This document shows, in pieces, positions 6,853 through 14,834 of a stretch of 16,618 bases of DNA. Below the pieces are notes generated by a model. That model was not told the origin of the DNA and did not search any database. It saw only the letters and a list, made by a program, of their open reading frames with translations. The position numbers and the translations under genes were made by a program. The DNA is taken from the NCBI GenBank assembly GCA_964625175.1, contig CAZVAO010000052.1, positions 1-16,618 on the forward strand. Direction: 5' to 3'. Position 1 is the stretch's first letter. Every line of letters starts with the position of its first letter. The DNA comes from CAZVAO01 sp964625175 (GTDB taxonomy: Bacteria > Bacillota > UBA994 > PWPR01).

Positions 6853-8420
6853 TGGGTAAATTAAAACTGGACCAGCAGATCATTGAGCGTGCACGACAAG
6901 CGGCATCGCGGATTGCTCAAGATATTCAACAAATGGTACATGCAAATACAACCACCACAATCGAACGCACAGTTGCACGTTTATTTGGAATCGATGGGGT
7001 CGACGGAATCGGTGTTCCTTTAGCAAATGTGGTCGTTAATAATGTCTATGAAAAAGGCAAACTGGCGCGCGGGATTGCCTGGTATTTAGGTAATGCGATG
7101 GTTTATTATCAGCTGAGTGCACAGAGAATTGCAGAGATGGTTGGAGAGCAGGAACTTGATCTGCTGGCGGTTCCTCTCCAAGACGAAACTGAAATCAAAC
7201 GATATTTACACCATGCGGCGCTGGAAACCATGGATGTGATCCGCAGTAATCGCAATGATCGAGATGAGGCTAAAGTCGTACAACCGATGGGTTTAGCCCC
7301 ACTGCAATATGTGATTGTGGCAACTGGTAATATTTATGAAGATATCACTCAGGCCCAGTCGGCAGCCCGGCAAGGCGCTGATATTATTGCTGTTATTCGG
7401 ACGACGGGACAATCCCTTCTCGACTATGTGCCTTATGGTCCAACAACTGAGGGATTCGGCGGGACCTATGCAACCCAAGCTAATTTTAAAATTATGCGAG
7501 CCGCACTTGATGAAGTTGGCACAGAAATCGGCCGTTATATTTATCTAGTCAACTATTGTTCGGGTCTATGCATGCCCGAAATCGCGGCCATGGGCGCACT
7601 TGAGCGTTTAGATATGATGCTGAACGACAGTATGTATGGGATTCTCTTCAGAGATATCAATATGAAGCGAACTTTTATCGACCAACACTTTTCGCGCATG
7701 ATTAACGCCTACGCCGGTGTCATTATTAACACGGGTGAGGATAACTATTTAACGACAGCGGATGCTTTCACTGAGGGTCATACTGTTTTGGCTTCGCAGC
7801 TGATTAATGAACAATTAGCCTTATTAGCAGGTCTTACCCACGAGCAGATGGGCCTCGGTCATGCCTATGAGATTGGACCCCAACACGAAGATAGCATGCT
7901 CTACGAGATCGCGCAGGCCCAGTTGGCGCGGGATATTTTCCCCGATTGTCCGCTCAAGTATATGCCACCGACAAAGTATATGACGGGAGATATCTTCCAA
8001 GGCCAGGTGCAAAATGCCTTGTTTAATCTGACATCCGTTTTAACGGATCAGGGCATTCACCTGCTAGGCATGCTCACGGAGGCCATCCACACTCCGTTTA
8101 TGCAGGATCGCGCTATCGCACTCAAAAATTCGCAATATGTGATGCATGCGGCACGTCATCTCAGTGATGAAATCACCTTTAAATCAGGAGGAATCATTGA
8201 GACGAGAGCACAAACAGTACTCCAGGAAGCGTGCACTATGTTAGAAGAGATTGAAGAATTAGGGATTGAGGAAACACTGGCCAGCGGGATGTTCGCGAAC
8301 GTGCGTCGCCTGCCAGATGGTGGCAAAGGATTAGCTGGCGTCGTCGAGAAAGCTCCCAATTACTACAACCCCTTTAGCGAATTGTTAAGCAAAGAACTGC
8401 AGTTAAAGGAGGTCAAGTAA
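6852..8420 (+). CDS. kamD: Lysine 5,6-aminomutase alpha subunit
   Basis: 522 residues, close to the clostridial large subunit. With KamE it forms the AdoCbl- and PLP-dependent mutase that moves the terminal amino group of beta-lysine (or D-lysine) from C6 to C5, giving 3,5-diaminohexanoate (or 2,5-diaminohexanoate from D-lysine). This subunit supplies the TIM barrel that binds substrate and PLP phosphate. R183, S188 (VIRTTGQSLLDYVP), S237 (NYCSGLCMPE) and Y262 (DSMYGILFRDIN) fall one position before the PLP contacts I recall for the Clostridium sticklandii enzyme (Arg184, Ser189, Ser238, Tyr263). A GGAGGT ribosome binding site at 6841-6846 lies inside the end of kamC, and the ATG overlaps its stop. 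No truncation or frameshift is seen. Confidence 0.96.
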   Translation: MGKLKLDQQIIERARQAASRIAQDIQQMVHANTTTTIERTVARLFGIDGVDGIGVPLANVVVNNVYEKGKLARGIAWYLGNAMVYYQLSAQRIAEMVGEQELDLLAVPLQDETEIKRYLHHAALETMDVIRSNRNDRDEAKVVQPMGLAPLQYVIVATGNIYEDITQAQSAARQGADIIAVIRTTGQSLLDYVPYGPTTEGFGGTYATQANFKIMRAALDEVGTEIGRYIYLVNYCSGLCMPEIAAMGALERLDMMLNDSMYGILFRDINMKRTFIDQHFSRMINAYAGVIINTGEDNYLTTADAFTEGHTVLASQLINEQLALLAGLTHEQMGLGHAYEIGPQHEDSMLYEIAQAQLARDIFPDCPLKYMPPTKYMTGDIFQGQVQNALFNLTSVLTDQGIHLLGMLTEAIHTPFMQDRAIALKNSQYVMHAARHLSDEITFKSGGIIETRAQTVLQEACTMLEEIEELGIEETLASGMFANVRRLPDGGKGLAGVVEKAPNYYNPFSELLSKELQLKEVK

Positions 8421-9176
8421 ATGAAGCTGGATTGGACCAAGGTAAAACCCTATGGCGACACGCTTAACGATGGCAAAATTCAATTATCATTCACTTTACC
8501 AGTGCCCTATGGGGACGAGGGAAAAGAGGCGGCAAAGCAACTCGTACAGAAGATGGGTTTGTCTGATGTGCAAGTGGCATTTGGCCGCGACTTAGGTGGA
8601 GAATTCAGTGCTTATATACTCTATGGGGCCAGTGATTTAGCTGTGGACTATAGTGCTATCAAAGTACCCAAAGTTGATGCGCCAAAGATGGACTTTTATC
8701 AAATTAACGATTATATCCGAGATCACTTTAATCGTAAGATTGTCGTGGTAGGCGCATGTACCGGAACCGATGCCCACACGGTTGGTCTTGATGCGATTCT
8801 CAACATGAAAGGCTATGCTGGAGAATATGGGTTGGAGCGTTATCCGATGATTGATGCTTATAATTTAGGCAGCCAAGTCCAAAACTATGATTTAATACAG
8901 AAGGCTAAAGCGTTGAAAGCAGATGCCGTACTCATTTCTCAGGTCGTCACTCAAAAAGATGTACATATTCATAATTTAACGGAGTTTGTGGAAATGGCTC
9001 AAGTAGAGGGACTTACTAAAAGCACGCTACTGGTGGTTGGTGGACCGCGGATTAGTCATGAATTAGCGGCTGAAATCGGCTTTGATGCGGGTTTTGGTGG
9101 CGGTACACTACCGCCAGATGTGGCGTCTTATATTGTTTGTGAATTGGATAAAAGAGGGATGGTTATTCCTCAATAA
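8421..9176 (+). CDS. kamE: Lysine 5,6-aminomutase beta subunit
   Basis: 251 residues. This subunit holds the Rossmann-like cobalamin domain: the DxHxxG motif is at D117-H119-G122 (GTDAHTVG), where H119 replaces dimethylbenzimidazole as the lower cobalt ligand. K130 (NMKGYAGEYG) is the lysine that forms the Schiff base with PLP. These correspond to His133 and Lys144 of the C. sticklandii subunit with a constant offset of 14, which strongly supports the call. A GGPRIS stretch and the glycine-rich tail FDAGFGGGT complete the cobalamin nucleotide pocket. The ATG directly abuts the kamD stop (TAA|ATG), with GGAGGT just upstream. The next gene follows after a 47-bp gap that holds only its ribosome binding site. 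Confidence 0.96.
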   Translation: MKLDWTKVKPYGDTLNDGKIQLSFTLPVPYGDEGKEAAKQLVQKMGLSDVQVAFGRDLGGEFSAYILYGASDLAVDYSAIKVPKVDAPKMDFYQINDYIRDHFNRKIVVVGACTGTDAHTVGLDAILNMKGYAGEYGLERYPMIDAYNLGSQVQNYDLIQKAKALKADAVLISQVVTQKDVHIHNLTEFVEMAQVEGLTKSTLLVVGGPRISHELAAEIGFDAGFGGGTLPPDVASYIVCELDKRGMVIPQ

Positions 9177-9223
9177 CAAGTACTTAATTCTGGTGTTCAA
9201 CTGAAATGAATGGAGGTATTAGG

Positions 9224-9616
9224 ATGCAAGAGGTTATGATTCGATTGAGAATGGGAGCCCACGATGCCCACTATGCTGGTGATTTAGTTGATGGAGCAAA
9301 AATGCTCCAACTATTTGGTGACGTCGCAACGGAGCTGTTGATTCGGCACGATGGTGATGAAGGTTTATTTGTCGCTTACGATATGGTGGAGTTTAAGGCG
9401 CCTGTGTATGCAGGGGATTACATCGAGGCCGTTGGGCATATCAGTCAAGTTGGACGCACGTCGCGGCGCATGGAATTTGAAGCAAGGAAGGTGGTTACCT
9501 CTGCTAAGTTGCCAGACCAACCGTCTGCTTGCAATGTATTGGAGGAACCCATAATCGTTTGTAAAGCAACGGGAACCTGTGTGGTTCCACAGGATTGCCA
9601 AAGAGGTAAGAAATAG
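9224..9616 (+). CDS. kal: 3-aminobutyryl-CoA ammonia-lyase (hotdog fold)
   Basis: 130 residues from the ATG at 9224, chosen over the in-frame ATG at 9206 because TGGAGGT (9211-9217) precedes it by 6 bases; the shorter form fits the family length. It removes ammonia from L-3-aminobutyryl-CoA to give crotonyl-CoA, the step after Kce. The opening MIRLRMGAHDAHYAGDLVDGAKMLQLFGDVAT and the following VEFKAPVYAGDYIEA are typical of the small single-hotdog Kal proteins. The first histidines (H13, H16) lie in the conserved HDAHYAG stretch. A hotdog thioesterase could look similar, but the position between kamE and kce makes Kal by far the best reading. Its stop lies one base before the kce ATG. Confidence 0.9.
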   Translation: MQEVMIRLRMGAHDAHYAGDLVDGAKMLQLFGDVATELLIRHDGDEGLFVAYDMVEFKAPVYAGDYIEAVGHISQVGRTSRRMEFEARKVVTSAKLPDQPSACNVLEEPIIVCKATGTCVVPQDCQRGKK

Positions 9617-9617
9617 C

Positions 9618-10433
9618 ATGGAAAAACTTATTATCACAGCTGCAATTTGTGGGGCGGAAGCCTATAAGTCGGACAACCCTAATTTACCGACAACACCTGA
9701 AGAATTAGCACAGGAGGCATATGCCTGCTATCAGGCAGGCGCATCGATTATACACTTGCACGTGCGAGACGAGAACGATCAACCCACCCAGAGTAAGGCG
9801 ATTTTTGCTGAAACGATTCGCTTAATCAAAGAGCGGTGCCCAGAGATTATTATCCAGCCATCAACGGGGGGTGCTGTCGGCATGACCGCTTTGGAACGGC
9901 AACAACCGTTAGAACTAGATGTCGAAATGGCCACTTTAACCTGTGGAACTGTCAATTTTGGTGATGGGGTGTTCTATAATTCCCCTGAGTATATTGAGCA
10001 TTTTGCTAGGCTTATGAAGGAACGAAACATTAAACCCGAGATTGAAGTATTTGAGGTTGGAATGATTAACAATGCCCTGCGACTCGTAAAAAAGGGGCTA
10101 GTGAGCCAACCTTTGCACTTCGATTTTGTGATGGGTGTGCCGGGAGGAATCCCGGGAACCGTTAAAAACCTGGTGCATATGATTGACCTGATTCCCGAAG
10201 ACAGTACCTTTACGGTGGCGGGTATTGGACGAACTGAATTACCGCTTGCGGCAGCATCCATCATCATGGGGGGGCATGTGCGCGTGGGATTTGAGGATAA
10301 CCTGTTTTATCGGTATAAACAATTAGCGAAATCCAATGCAGAGCTGGTAGAGCGTGTTGTGCGTTTAGCCAACGAATTAGAACGGCCAGTAGCAACGCCT
10401 GCAGAGGCTCGCCAGATCTTAAACTTAATTTAG
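9618..10433 (+). CDS. kce: 3-keto-5-aminohexanoate cleavage enzyme
   Basis: 271 residues from ATG 9618; an in-frame ATG at 9579 lies inside kal and has no ribosome binding site, while AGAGGT at 9602-9607 serves the chosen start. Kce uses acetyl-CoA to cleave 5-amino-3-oxohexanoate into acetoacetate and 3-aminobutyryl-CoA without making a C-C bond by aldol chemistry. The zinc site is visible: H46 and H48 in IIHLHVRD, and E226 in GFEDN, matching the two histidines and distant glutamate known for this family (former DUF849). STGG (82-85) and GVPGGIPGT (173-181) are further family segments. Related DUF849 proteins cleave other beta-keto acids, but the neighbours fix the substrate here. Confidence 0.95.
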   Translation: MEKLIITAAICGAEAYKSDNPNLPTTPEELAQEAYACYQAGASIIHLHVRDENDQPTQSKAIFAETIRLIKERCPEIIIQPSTGGAVGMTALERQQPLELDVEMATLTCGTVNFGDGVFYNSPEYIEHFARLMKERNIKPEIEVFEVGMINNALRLVKKGLVSQPLHFDFVMGVPGGIPGTVKNLVHMIDLIPEDSTFTVAGIGRTELPLAAASIIMGGHVRVGFEDNLFYRYKQLAKSNAELVERVVRLANELERPVATPAEARQILNLI

Positions 10434-10448
10434 CTAGGAGGATGAACG

Positions 10449-11693
10449 ATGACTGAGTACCACAGGAATGAATTCTGGGCAGATGTTAAGCCAGCACAGT
10501 GGGATGACTGGCATTGGCAGGTTCAGAATCGTATTACAGACATTACAATCTTGCAACAAATTATTGACCTCTCTGAAGAGGAAATAGTGGGAATTAACCG
10601 ATGCCTCGAAACGATGCGGATGGCAATAACCCCCTACTATGCGAGCTTAATGAGTCGAACCAATACGCACTGTCCGATCCGGATGCAGGCGGTTCCAACG
10701 GTTCATGAACTAGAAATTGGCCATTATGATATGATTGACCCCCTGCACGAAGATGCCGATTCACCGGTGCCAGGATTAACCCATCGCTATCCAGACCGTG
10801 TACTCTTCTTAATAACGGATCAATGTTCAATGTATTGTCGTCATTGTACCCGTCGTCGTTTTGCTGGAGGATTGGATCAAGCCCGTTCTAAGGCAGAAAT
10901 AGATGCGGCAATCGAGTATATTCGACGCACTCCGGTCGTCCGCGACGTCTTACTATCGGGGGGAGATGCACTCTTAGTCAGTGATGAGCGCTTAGAATAT
11001 ATTATAAGTTCATTGCGCAGTATTCCTCATGTTGAGATTATTCGTATTGGAACACGAGCCCCAGTTGTATTACCACAACGCATTACACCTGAATTGGTCA
11101 ATATGCTGAAGAAATATCATCCAATCTGGCTAAATACCCATTTTAACCATCCTAATGAACTTACACCAACTTCTCAGAAAGCATTGGCCATGCTAGCGGA
11201 CGCGGGGATTCCTTTAGGCAACCAATCTGTTTTATTGCGGGGGATCAATGATTGTCCCATGATCATGAAGGAATTAGTCCAAGCTTTAGTACGCAACCGA
11301 GTGCGGCCTTACTATATTTATCAGTGTGATTTATCCGCTGGAATTGGGCATTTCCGCACCTCAGTTGACAAAGGGATCGAAATTATTGAGTTATTGCGCG
11401 GCCATACTTCTGGTTATGCGGTTCCAACCTTCGTGGTAGATGCACCAGGGGGAGGGGGAAAAATACCAGTAGGCCCACAGTACCTCATTTCACGATTGGG
11501 CAATAAGGTCATTCTGCGCAATTATGAAGGCGTTATTAGTTCCTATGCTCAACCAGAAGATTATCACAATCCATGCTCAACCTGTGAGAAGTGCAAAAAG
11601 GAGAAAGATCATAGCATCGGGCTCCAACAGATTTTTGTTGATAAAGTCGTCAGCTTAGAACCTGCTGGTCTGGAAAGACATCAACGCCATTAA
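10449..11693 (+). CDS. kamA: L-lysine 2,3-aminomutase
   Basis: 414 residues, full length. This radical-SAM, PLP-dependent enzyme converts L-lysine to L-beta-lysine, the first step of the pathway. The [4Fe-4S] motif CxxxCxxC is C126, C130, C133 (CSMYCRHC). The PLP lysine is K338 in DAPGGGGKIPVGPQY, one position from Lys337 of the Clostridium subterminale enzyme. C269 (NDCP) and the C-terminal cluster C376/C379/C382 (CSTCEKC) lie where the structural zinc is bound. An AGGAGG ribosome binding site is at 10436-10441. The position near the 3' end of the kam genes, rather than at the front next to kdd or kamB, differs from the arrangement I recall in Fusobacterium and C. sticklandii. EF-P-type EpmB is excluded by length, the C-terminal zinc region and context. 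Confidence 0.97.
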   Translation: MTEYHRNEFWADVKPAQWDDWHWQVQNRITDITILQQIIDLSEEEIVGINRCLETMRMAITPYYASLMSRTNTHCPIRMQAVPTVHELEIGHYDMIDPLHEDADSPVPGLTHRYPDRVLFLITDQCSMYCRHCTRRRFAGGLDQARSKAEIDAAIEYIRRTPVVRDVLLSGGDALLVSDERLEYIISSLRSIPHVEIIRIGTRAPVVLPQRITPELVNMLKKYHPIWLNTHFNHPNELTPTSQKALAMLADAGIPLGNQSVLLRGINDCPMIMKELVQALVRNRVRPYYIYQCDLSAGIGHFRTSVDKGIEIIELLRGHTSGYAVPTFVVDAPGGGGKIPVGPQYLISRLGNKVILRNYEGVISSYAQPEDYHNPCSTCEKCKKEKDHSIGLQQIFVDKVVSLEPAGLERHQRH

Positions 11694-11706
11694 AGGAGAG
11701 GAAAAG

Positions 11707-12486
11707 ATGAAGTATCAGAATATTAAACTTGAGTTTGAAAAGCAAGTTGCCTTAATTACTATTAATCGTCCCAAAGCGCTTAATGCTTTAAACACAGAGA
11801 CCCTGATTGAGCTTGAAAACGCAATTGAGCAAGTGGCCCGCGATGACGGTGTCTATGTGGTGGTCATCACTGGAGCAGAGAAGTCTTTTGTAGCTGGCGC
11901 CGATATTAGCGAGATGAGTACCTTTAGTGGTGAAGAGGCCCGTCGTTTTGCCAAGTTGGGACATCGTGTTTTTAATCGCTTAGCAACTTTGTGTAAGCCC
12001 AGTATTGCTGCGGTTAATGGCTATGCATTAGGTGGTGGTTGCGAATTAGCTTTAGCCTGTGATCTGCGCGTGGCTTCTGAAAACGCCAGATTTGGTCAGC
12101 CTGAGGTGAGTTTGGGGATCTGCCCTGGCTTTGGTGGTACTCAGCGACTTGCCAAAATTATTGGTATTGCAAAAGCGAAAGAGATGATTTTCACGGGTGA
12201 ATATTATAAGGCTGAAGCGGCTGAGAGAATTGGTCTCGTTAATTTTGTTGTTGAAAAAGACCAATTAATGCCGAAAACATTAGAGTTAGCACACTGCATT
12301 GCAAGCAAAGGCCAATTGGCCGTTCGCTATGCAAAAATGGCTATGGAGCAATCCCTTCATGTCGATACCCATACGGGAAGTCACATTGAAACAAATGCTT
12401 TTGCCCTGTGTTTTGCCAGTGAAGATCAAAAGGAAGGGATGCAAGCCTTCCTTGAAAAGCGCAGCCCAGTATTTAAAACAAAATAG
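11707..12486 (+). CDS. crt: Enoyl-CoA hydratase (crotonase)
   Basis: 259 residues, the length of clostridial crotonase. It reversibly hydrates crotonyl-CoA to 3-hydroxybutyryl-CoA. The oxyanion-hole segments are GADISEM (64-70) and ALGGGCELA (108-115). The two catalytic glutamates are E113 and E133 (QPEVSLGICPGFGGTQR), spaced as in rat hydratase Glu144/Glu164. The presence of both glutamates argues for a true hydratase rather than an isomerase or hydrolase of the superfamily. It lies 13 bp after kamA with an AAAGGAG ribosome binding site. In this operon it can take the crotonyl-CoA made by Kal towards acetoacetyl-CoA, or work in the reverse direction for butyrate synthesis from acetyl-CoA. 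Confidence 0.93.
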   Translation: MKYQNIKLEFEKQVALITINRPKALNALNTETLIELENAIEQVARDDGVYVVVITGAEKSFVAGADISEMSTFSGEEARRFAKLGHRVFNRLATLCKPSIAAVNGYALGGGCELALACDLRVASENARFGQPEVSLGICPGFGGTQRLAKIIGIAKAKEMIFTGEYYKAEAAERIGLVNFVVEKDQLMPKTLELAHCIASKGQLAVRYAKMAMEQSLHVDTHTGSHIETNAFALCFASEDQKEGMQAFLEKRSPVFKTK

Positions 12487-12500
12487 TTAAGGGGAAGATT

Positions 12501-13346
12501 ATGATTAAGAAAGTCGGGGTAATTGGAGCTGGAACTATGGGGTGTGGTATTGCCCAAGTATTAATTAGTGCGGGAATAGCGACGGTTTTGACGGATGTCA
12601 GTTTGGTAAATGCCGAACGTGGTGTGGCTAGTGTGCAAAAAAGACTAGAAAGAAGTGTCGACAAAGGACGGATGACTGGTGATGCCAAAGATGAAGCGCT
12701 ACGATTATTAACCGGTCATGATCAACTAAAAGATTTAGCTGACTGTGATTTAGTTATTGAGGCTGCCAGTGAACAGATGAAAATTAAGAAAATTATTTTT
12801 GCTGAACTTGACAAGATTTGCGGAGCAAAAACGATTTTTGCCACGAATACATCATCACTATCGATTACCGAAATAGCCCAGGTCACAAATCGGCCACAGC
12901 AAGTGGTTGGCATGCACTTCTTCAATCCAGTTCCAGTGATGAAATTAGTTGAAGTGATCTGTGGCATAGCAACCAGTGATGATGTTGAAACAACGATTTT
13001 GGCGCTGGCAACCCAACTGGGCAAAACAGCCGTAAAAGTTGAAGAAGCCCCAGGTTTTGTAGTTAATCGGATTCTGATTCCCATGATTAATGAGGCGATT
13101 GGGGTGTTCGCTGATGGGGTGGCAACAGCTGAGGACATTGATACAGCGATGAAGCTGGGAGCTAACCATCCGATTGGCCCCCTGGCTTTAGGGGATTTGA
13201 TTGGACTCGATGTTTGCTTGGCCATCATGGAAGTTCTACATAATGAGTTTGGTGATGCTAAATATCGCCCACATCCATTATTGCGAAAAATGGTGCGGGG
13301 GAACAAACTGGGACGTAAAACCAAGGTTGGCTTCTATCCATATTAG
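12501..13346 (+). CDS. hbd: 3-hydroxybutyryl-CoA dehydrogenase
   Basis: 281 residues, typical of the clostridial Hbd. It interconverts 3-hydroxybutyryl-CoA and acetoacetyl-CoA with NAD(P)(H). The dinucleotide loop GAGTMG is at residues 9-14, D32 (VLTDVS) ends the second strand and suggests NAD preference, and the catalytic residues S118 (NTSS), H139 (GMHFFNP) with E151, and N189 (GFVVNR) are present. The C-terminal ANHPIGPLALGDLIGLD and LGRKTKVGFYPY segments are standard. It is 14 bp behind crt, with an AAGGGGA ribosome binding site. With Crt it forms a bridge between the crotonyl-CoA branch and the thiolase branch. Confidence 0.94.
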   Translation: MIKKVGVIGAGTMGCGIAQVLISAGIATVLTDVSLVNAERGVASVQKRLERSVDKGRMTGDAKDEALRLLTGHDQLKDLADCDLVIEAASEQMKIKKIIFAELDKICGAKTIFATNTSSLSITEIAQVTNRPQQVVGMHFFNPVPVMKLVEVICGIATSDDVETTILALATQLGKTAVKVEEAPGFVVNRILIPMINEAIGVFADGVATAEDIDTAMKLGANHPIGPLALGDLIGLDVCLAIMEVLHNEFGDAKYRPHPLLRKMVRGNKLGRKTKVGFYPY

Positions 13347-13358
13347 GGAGGGCAGAGT

Positions 13359-14012
13359 ATGAATAAGATTATTACTAAGGAAGAGGCTGTTGCCTTAATC
13401 AAGAACGGTCACACCGTGATGGTTGGGGGTTTTCTGGGAGTGGGTACTCCAGAAATGCTTATTGATGCGATTGTTGAAGCGCAGTTGAAAGATTTAACCT
13501 TAATATGTAATGACACCGCCTTCCCCGATCAAGGGGTTGGAAAATGGATTGTCAACAAACAGATTAAGAAGGTGTATACGTCGCACATCGGCACAAATCC
13601 AGAAACGGGGAAACAGTTGAATAGTGGTGAGACCGAGGTAGTTTTAGTCCCACAAGGCACACTTGCAGAGCAGGTGCGTGCTGGTGGGGCCGGACTGGGT
13701 GGCATCTTAACGCCGACAGGAGTTGGTACCGTGGTCGCTGAAGGTAAAGCGCTCATTCATGTGCAGGGCAAAGACTATCTATTGGAAGAGCCACTAAGAG
13801 CAGATATTGCACTCATAAAAGCCGCGAAGGCAGACAAAGCGGGGAATTTGATTTACCGCAAGTCCGCGCGCAATTTCAATCCACTTATGGCGACTGCAGC
13901 AGATCTTGTTATTGCAGAAGTAAGTGAAATCGCGGAAATTGGTGAGCTTAACCCAGATGAAGTCATGACACCTTGCATTCTGGTGGATTATCTCGTAAAG
14001 GAGGTCCGCTAA
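13359..14012 (+). CDS. atoD: CoA transferase alpha subunit (acetoacetate:butyryl-CoA/acetyl-CoA type)
   Basis: 217 residues, the size of AtoD/CtfA. Family I CoA-transferase alpha subunits have the glycine-rich MVGGFLGVGTPE start (about 21-32) and the GGILTPTGVGTVVAEGK segment, both seen here. With the next gene it should activate the acetoacetate released by Kce to acetoacetyl-CoA, taking CoA from butyryl-CoA (EC 2.8.3.9) or acetyl-CoA (EC 2.8.3.8); sequence cannot separate these. In lysine fermenters the butyryl-CoA:acetoacetate enzyme is the established one. The start has GGGAGGG at 13346-13352. Its stop overlaps the next ATG (TAATG), as expected for a heteromeric enzyme translated in equal amounts. 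Confidence 0.9.
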   Translation: MNKIITKEEAVALIKNGHTVMVGGFLGVGTPEMLIDAIVEAQLKDLTLICNDTAFPDQGVGKWIVNKQIKKVYTSHIGTNPETGKQLNSGETEVVLVPQGTLAEQVRAGGAGLGGILTPTGVGTVVAEGKALIHVQGKDYLLEEPLRADIALIKAAKADKAGNLIYRKSARNFNPLMATAADLVIAEVSEIAEIGELNPDEVMTPCILVDYLVKEVR

Positions 14013-14665
14013 TGGATGTTAAGAAAATGATTGCCCAAAGGGTCGCGCAGGAACTGAATAAAGGAGACGTTGTCAATCTTGGAATCGGCTTGCCGACAAT
14101 GGTGGCGGACTATATCAGAACAGAAGATCAGGTTATTTTCCAGTCTGAAAACGGTTTTATTGGCTTAGGACCCACCCCTGAAGAGGGCTGTGAGGATTGG
14201 GATTTGACCAATGCCGGCGCCCAACCTGTGACCATATTGCCGTGTGGCAGTTTCTTTGACAGTGCTACCTCCTTCATGTTGATTCGTGGGGGCCATGTAG
14301 ATGTGACTGTTTTAGGTGCTTTACAAGTTGATGAAAAAGGAAATTTAGCCAATTGGATGATTCCGGGCAAGATGGTACCGGGCATGGGTGGTGCGATGGA
14401 CTTAGTAACGGGAGCTCGCAAAGTAATCATTGCCATGCAGCACACAACCCGTAAGGGTGGGCTCAAAGTATTGAAAGAGTGTACACTGCCATTAACGGCA
14501 GCAGGACAGGTGAATATGATTGTCACAGAGCTTGGTGTTATGGAAGTGACGCCTGAAGGGTTGTTACTGAAAGAGATTGCTGCTGATTGTACGATTGAGC
14601 AAATCCAAGAGAGAACTGAGGCCAAGCTCATCATCGCTGACAACTTAAAGGTGATTGAGATCTAA
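14012..14665 (+). CDS. atoA: CoA transferase beta subunit (acetoacetate:butyryl-CoA/acetyl-CoA type)
   Basis: 217 residues from ATG 14012, preceded by an AAAGGAGGT ribosome binding site. An upstream in-frame start at 13973 would read into the alpha-subunit gene and is not used. The catalytic glutamate that forms the glutamyl-CoA thioester is E46 in QSENGFIGLG, the diagnostic motif of family I beta subunits. NLGIGLPT (22-29) and MGGAMDLVTGARKVI are further conserved parts. It works only together with the alpha subunit just upstream. It is the last gene before the 169-bp spacer with GGGACGG repeats; no hairpin terminator is visible after it, so transcription may continue into the thiolase gene. 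Confidence 0.93.
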   Translation: MDVKKMIAQRVAQELNKGDVVNLGIGLPTMVADYIRTEDQVIFQSENGFIGLGPTPEEGCEDWDLTNAGAQPVTILPCGSFFDSATSFMLIRGGHVDVTVLGALQVDEKGNLANWMIPGKMVPGMGGAMDLVTGARKVIIAMQHTTRKGGLKVLKECTLPLTAAGQVNMIVTELGVMEVTPEGLLLKEIAADCTIEQIQERTEAKLIIADNLKVIEI

Positions 14666-14691
14666 ATCCCGACGCTTGTTGATAAATAACC

Positions 14692-14771
14692 ATTAGGGAC
14701 GGTTCTAATTGATCATATTTATGCGCATTGGGGACGGTTCTAATCGATCGCGTAACTGCAAATTGGGGACG
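14692..14771. repeat. Three spaced GGGACGG repeats
   Basis: ATTAGGGACGGTTCTAAT (from 14692), ATTGGGGACGGTTCTAAT (from 14727) and ATTGGGGACGG (from 14762) recur at a regular 35-base period. In the first two the repeat is followed by TGATC/CGATC palindromic bases. A degenerate relative, GTGACGGTTCTCATTTTT, lies at about 16108-16125. Repeats of this look occur, as I recall, next to IS200-like/REP-associated Y1 transposases in Bacillota, but no transposase is present in this window. Alternatively they may be simple intergenic repeats or protein-binding sites. Confidence 0.6.
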
Positions 14772-14802
14772 GATGAAAACGGACTAATTCAAATAAATTG
14801 CT

Positions 14803-14808
14803 TATAAT
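14803..14808 (+). promoter_or_regulatory. Possible -10 element for the thiolase gene
   Basis: A perfect TATAAT, 26 bases before the ATG, with a TG two bases upstream (TGCTTATAAT, one base off an extended -10). No convincing -35 is seen; CGGACT sits at the 17-bp position. The thiolase may be transcribed from here, by readthrough from atoA, or both. Confidence 0.35.
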
Positions 14809-14834
14809 AAACAAATTGATTGAGAGGTATAATT

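Noticed and set aside
12722..13324. 200-codon minus-strand frame inside hbd
   Set aside because: It is fully contained in a well-supported gene whose catalytic residues are all intact; low-complexity shadow translation.
14128..14643. 171-codon minus-strand frame inside atoA
   Set aside because: Shadow of the CoA transferase beta subunit; no start signal and no recognisable motif.
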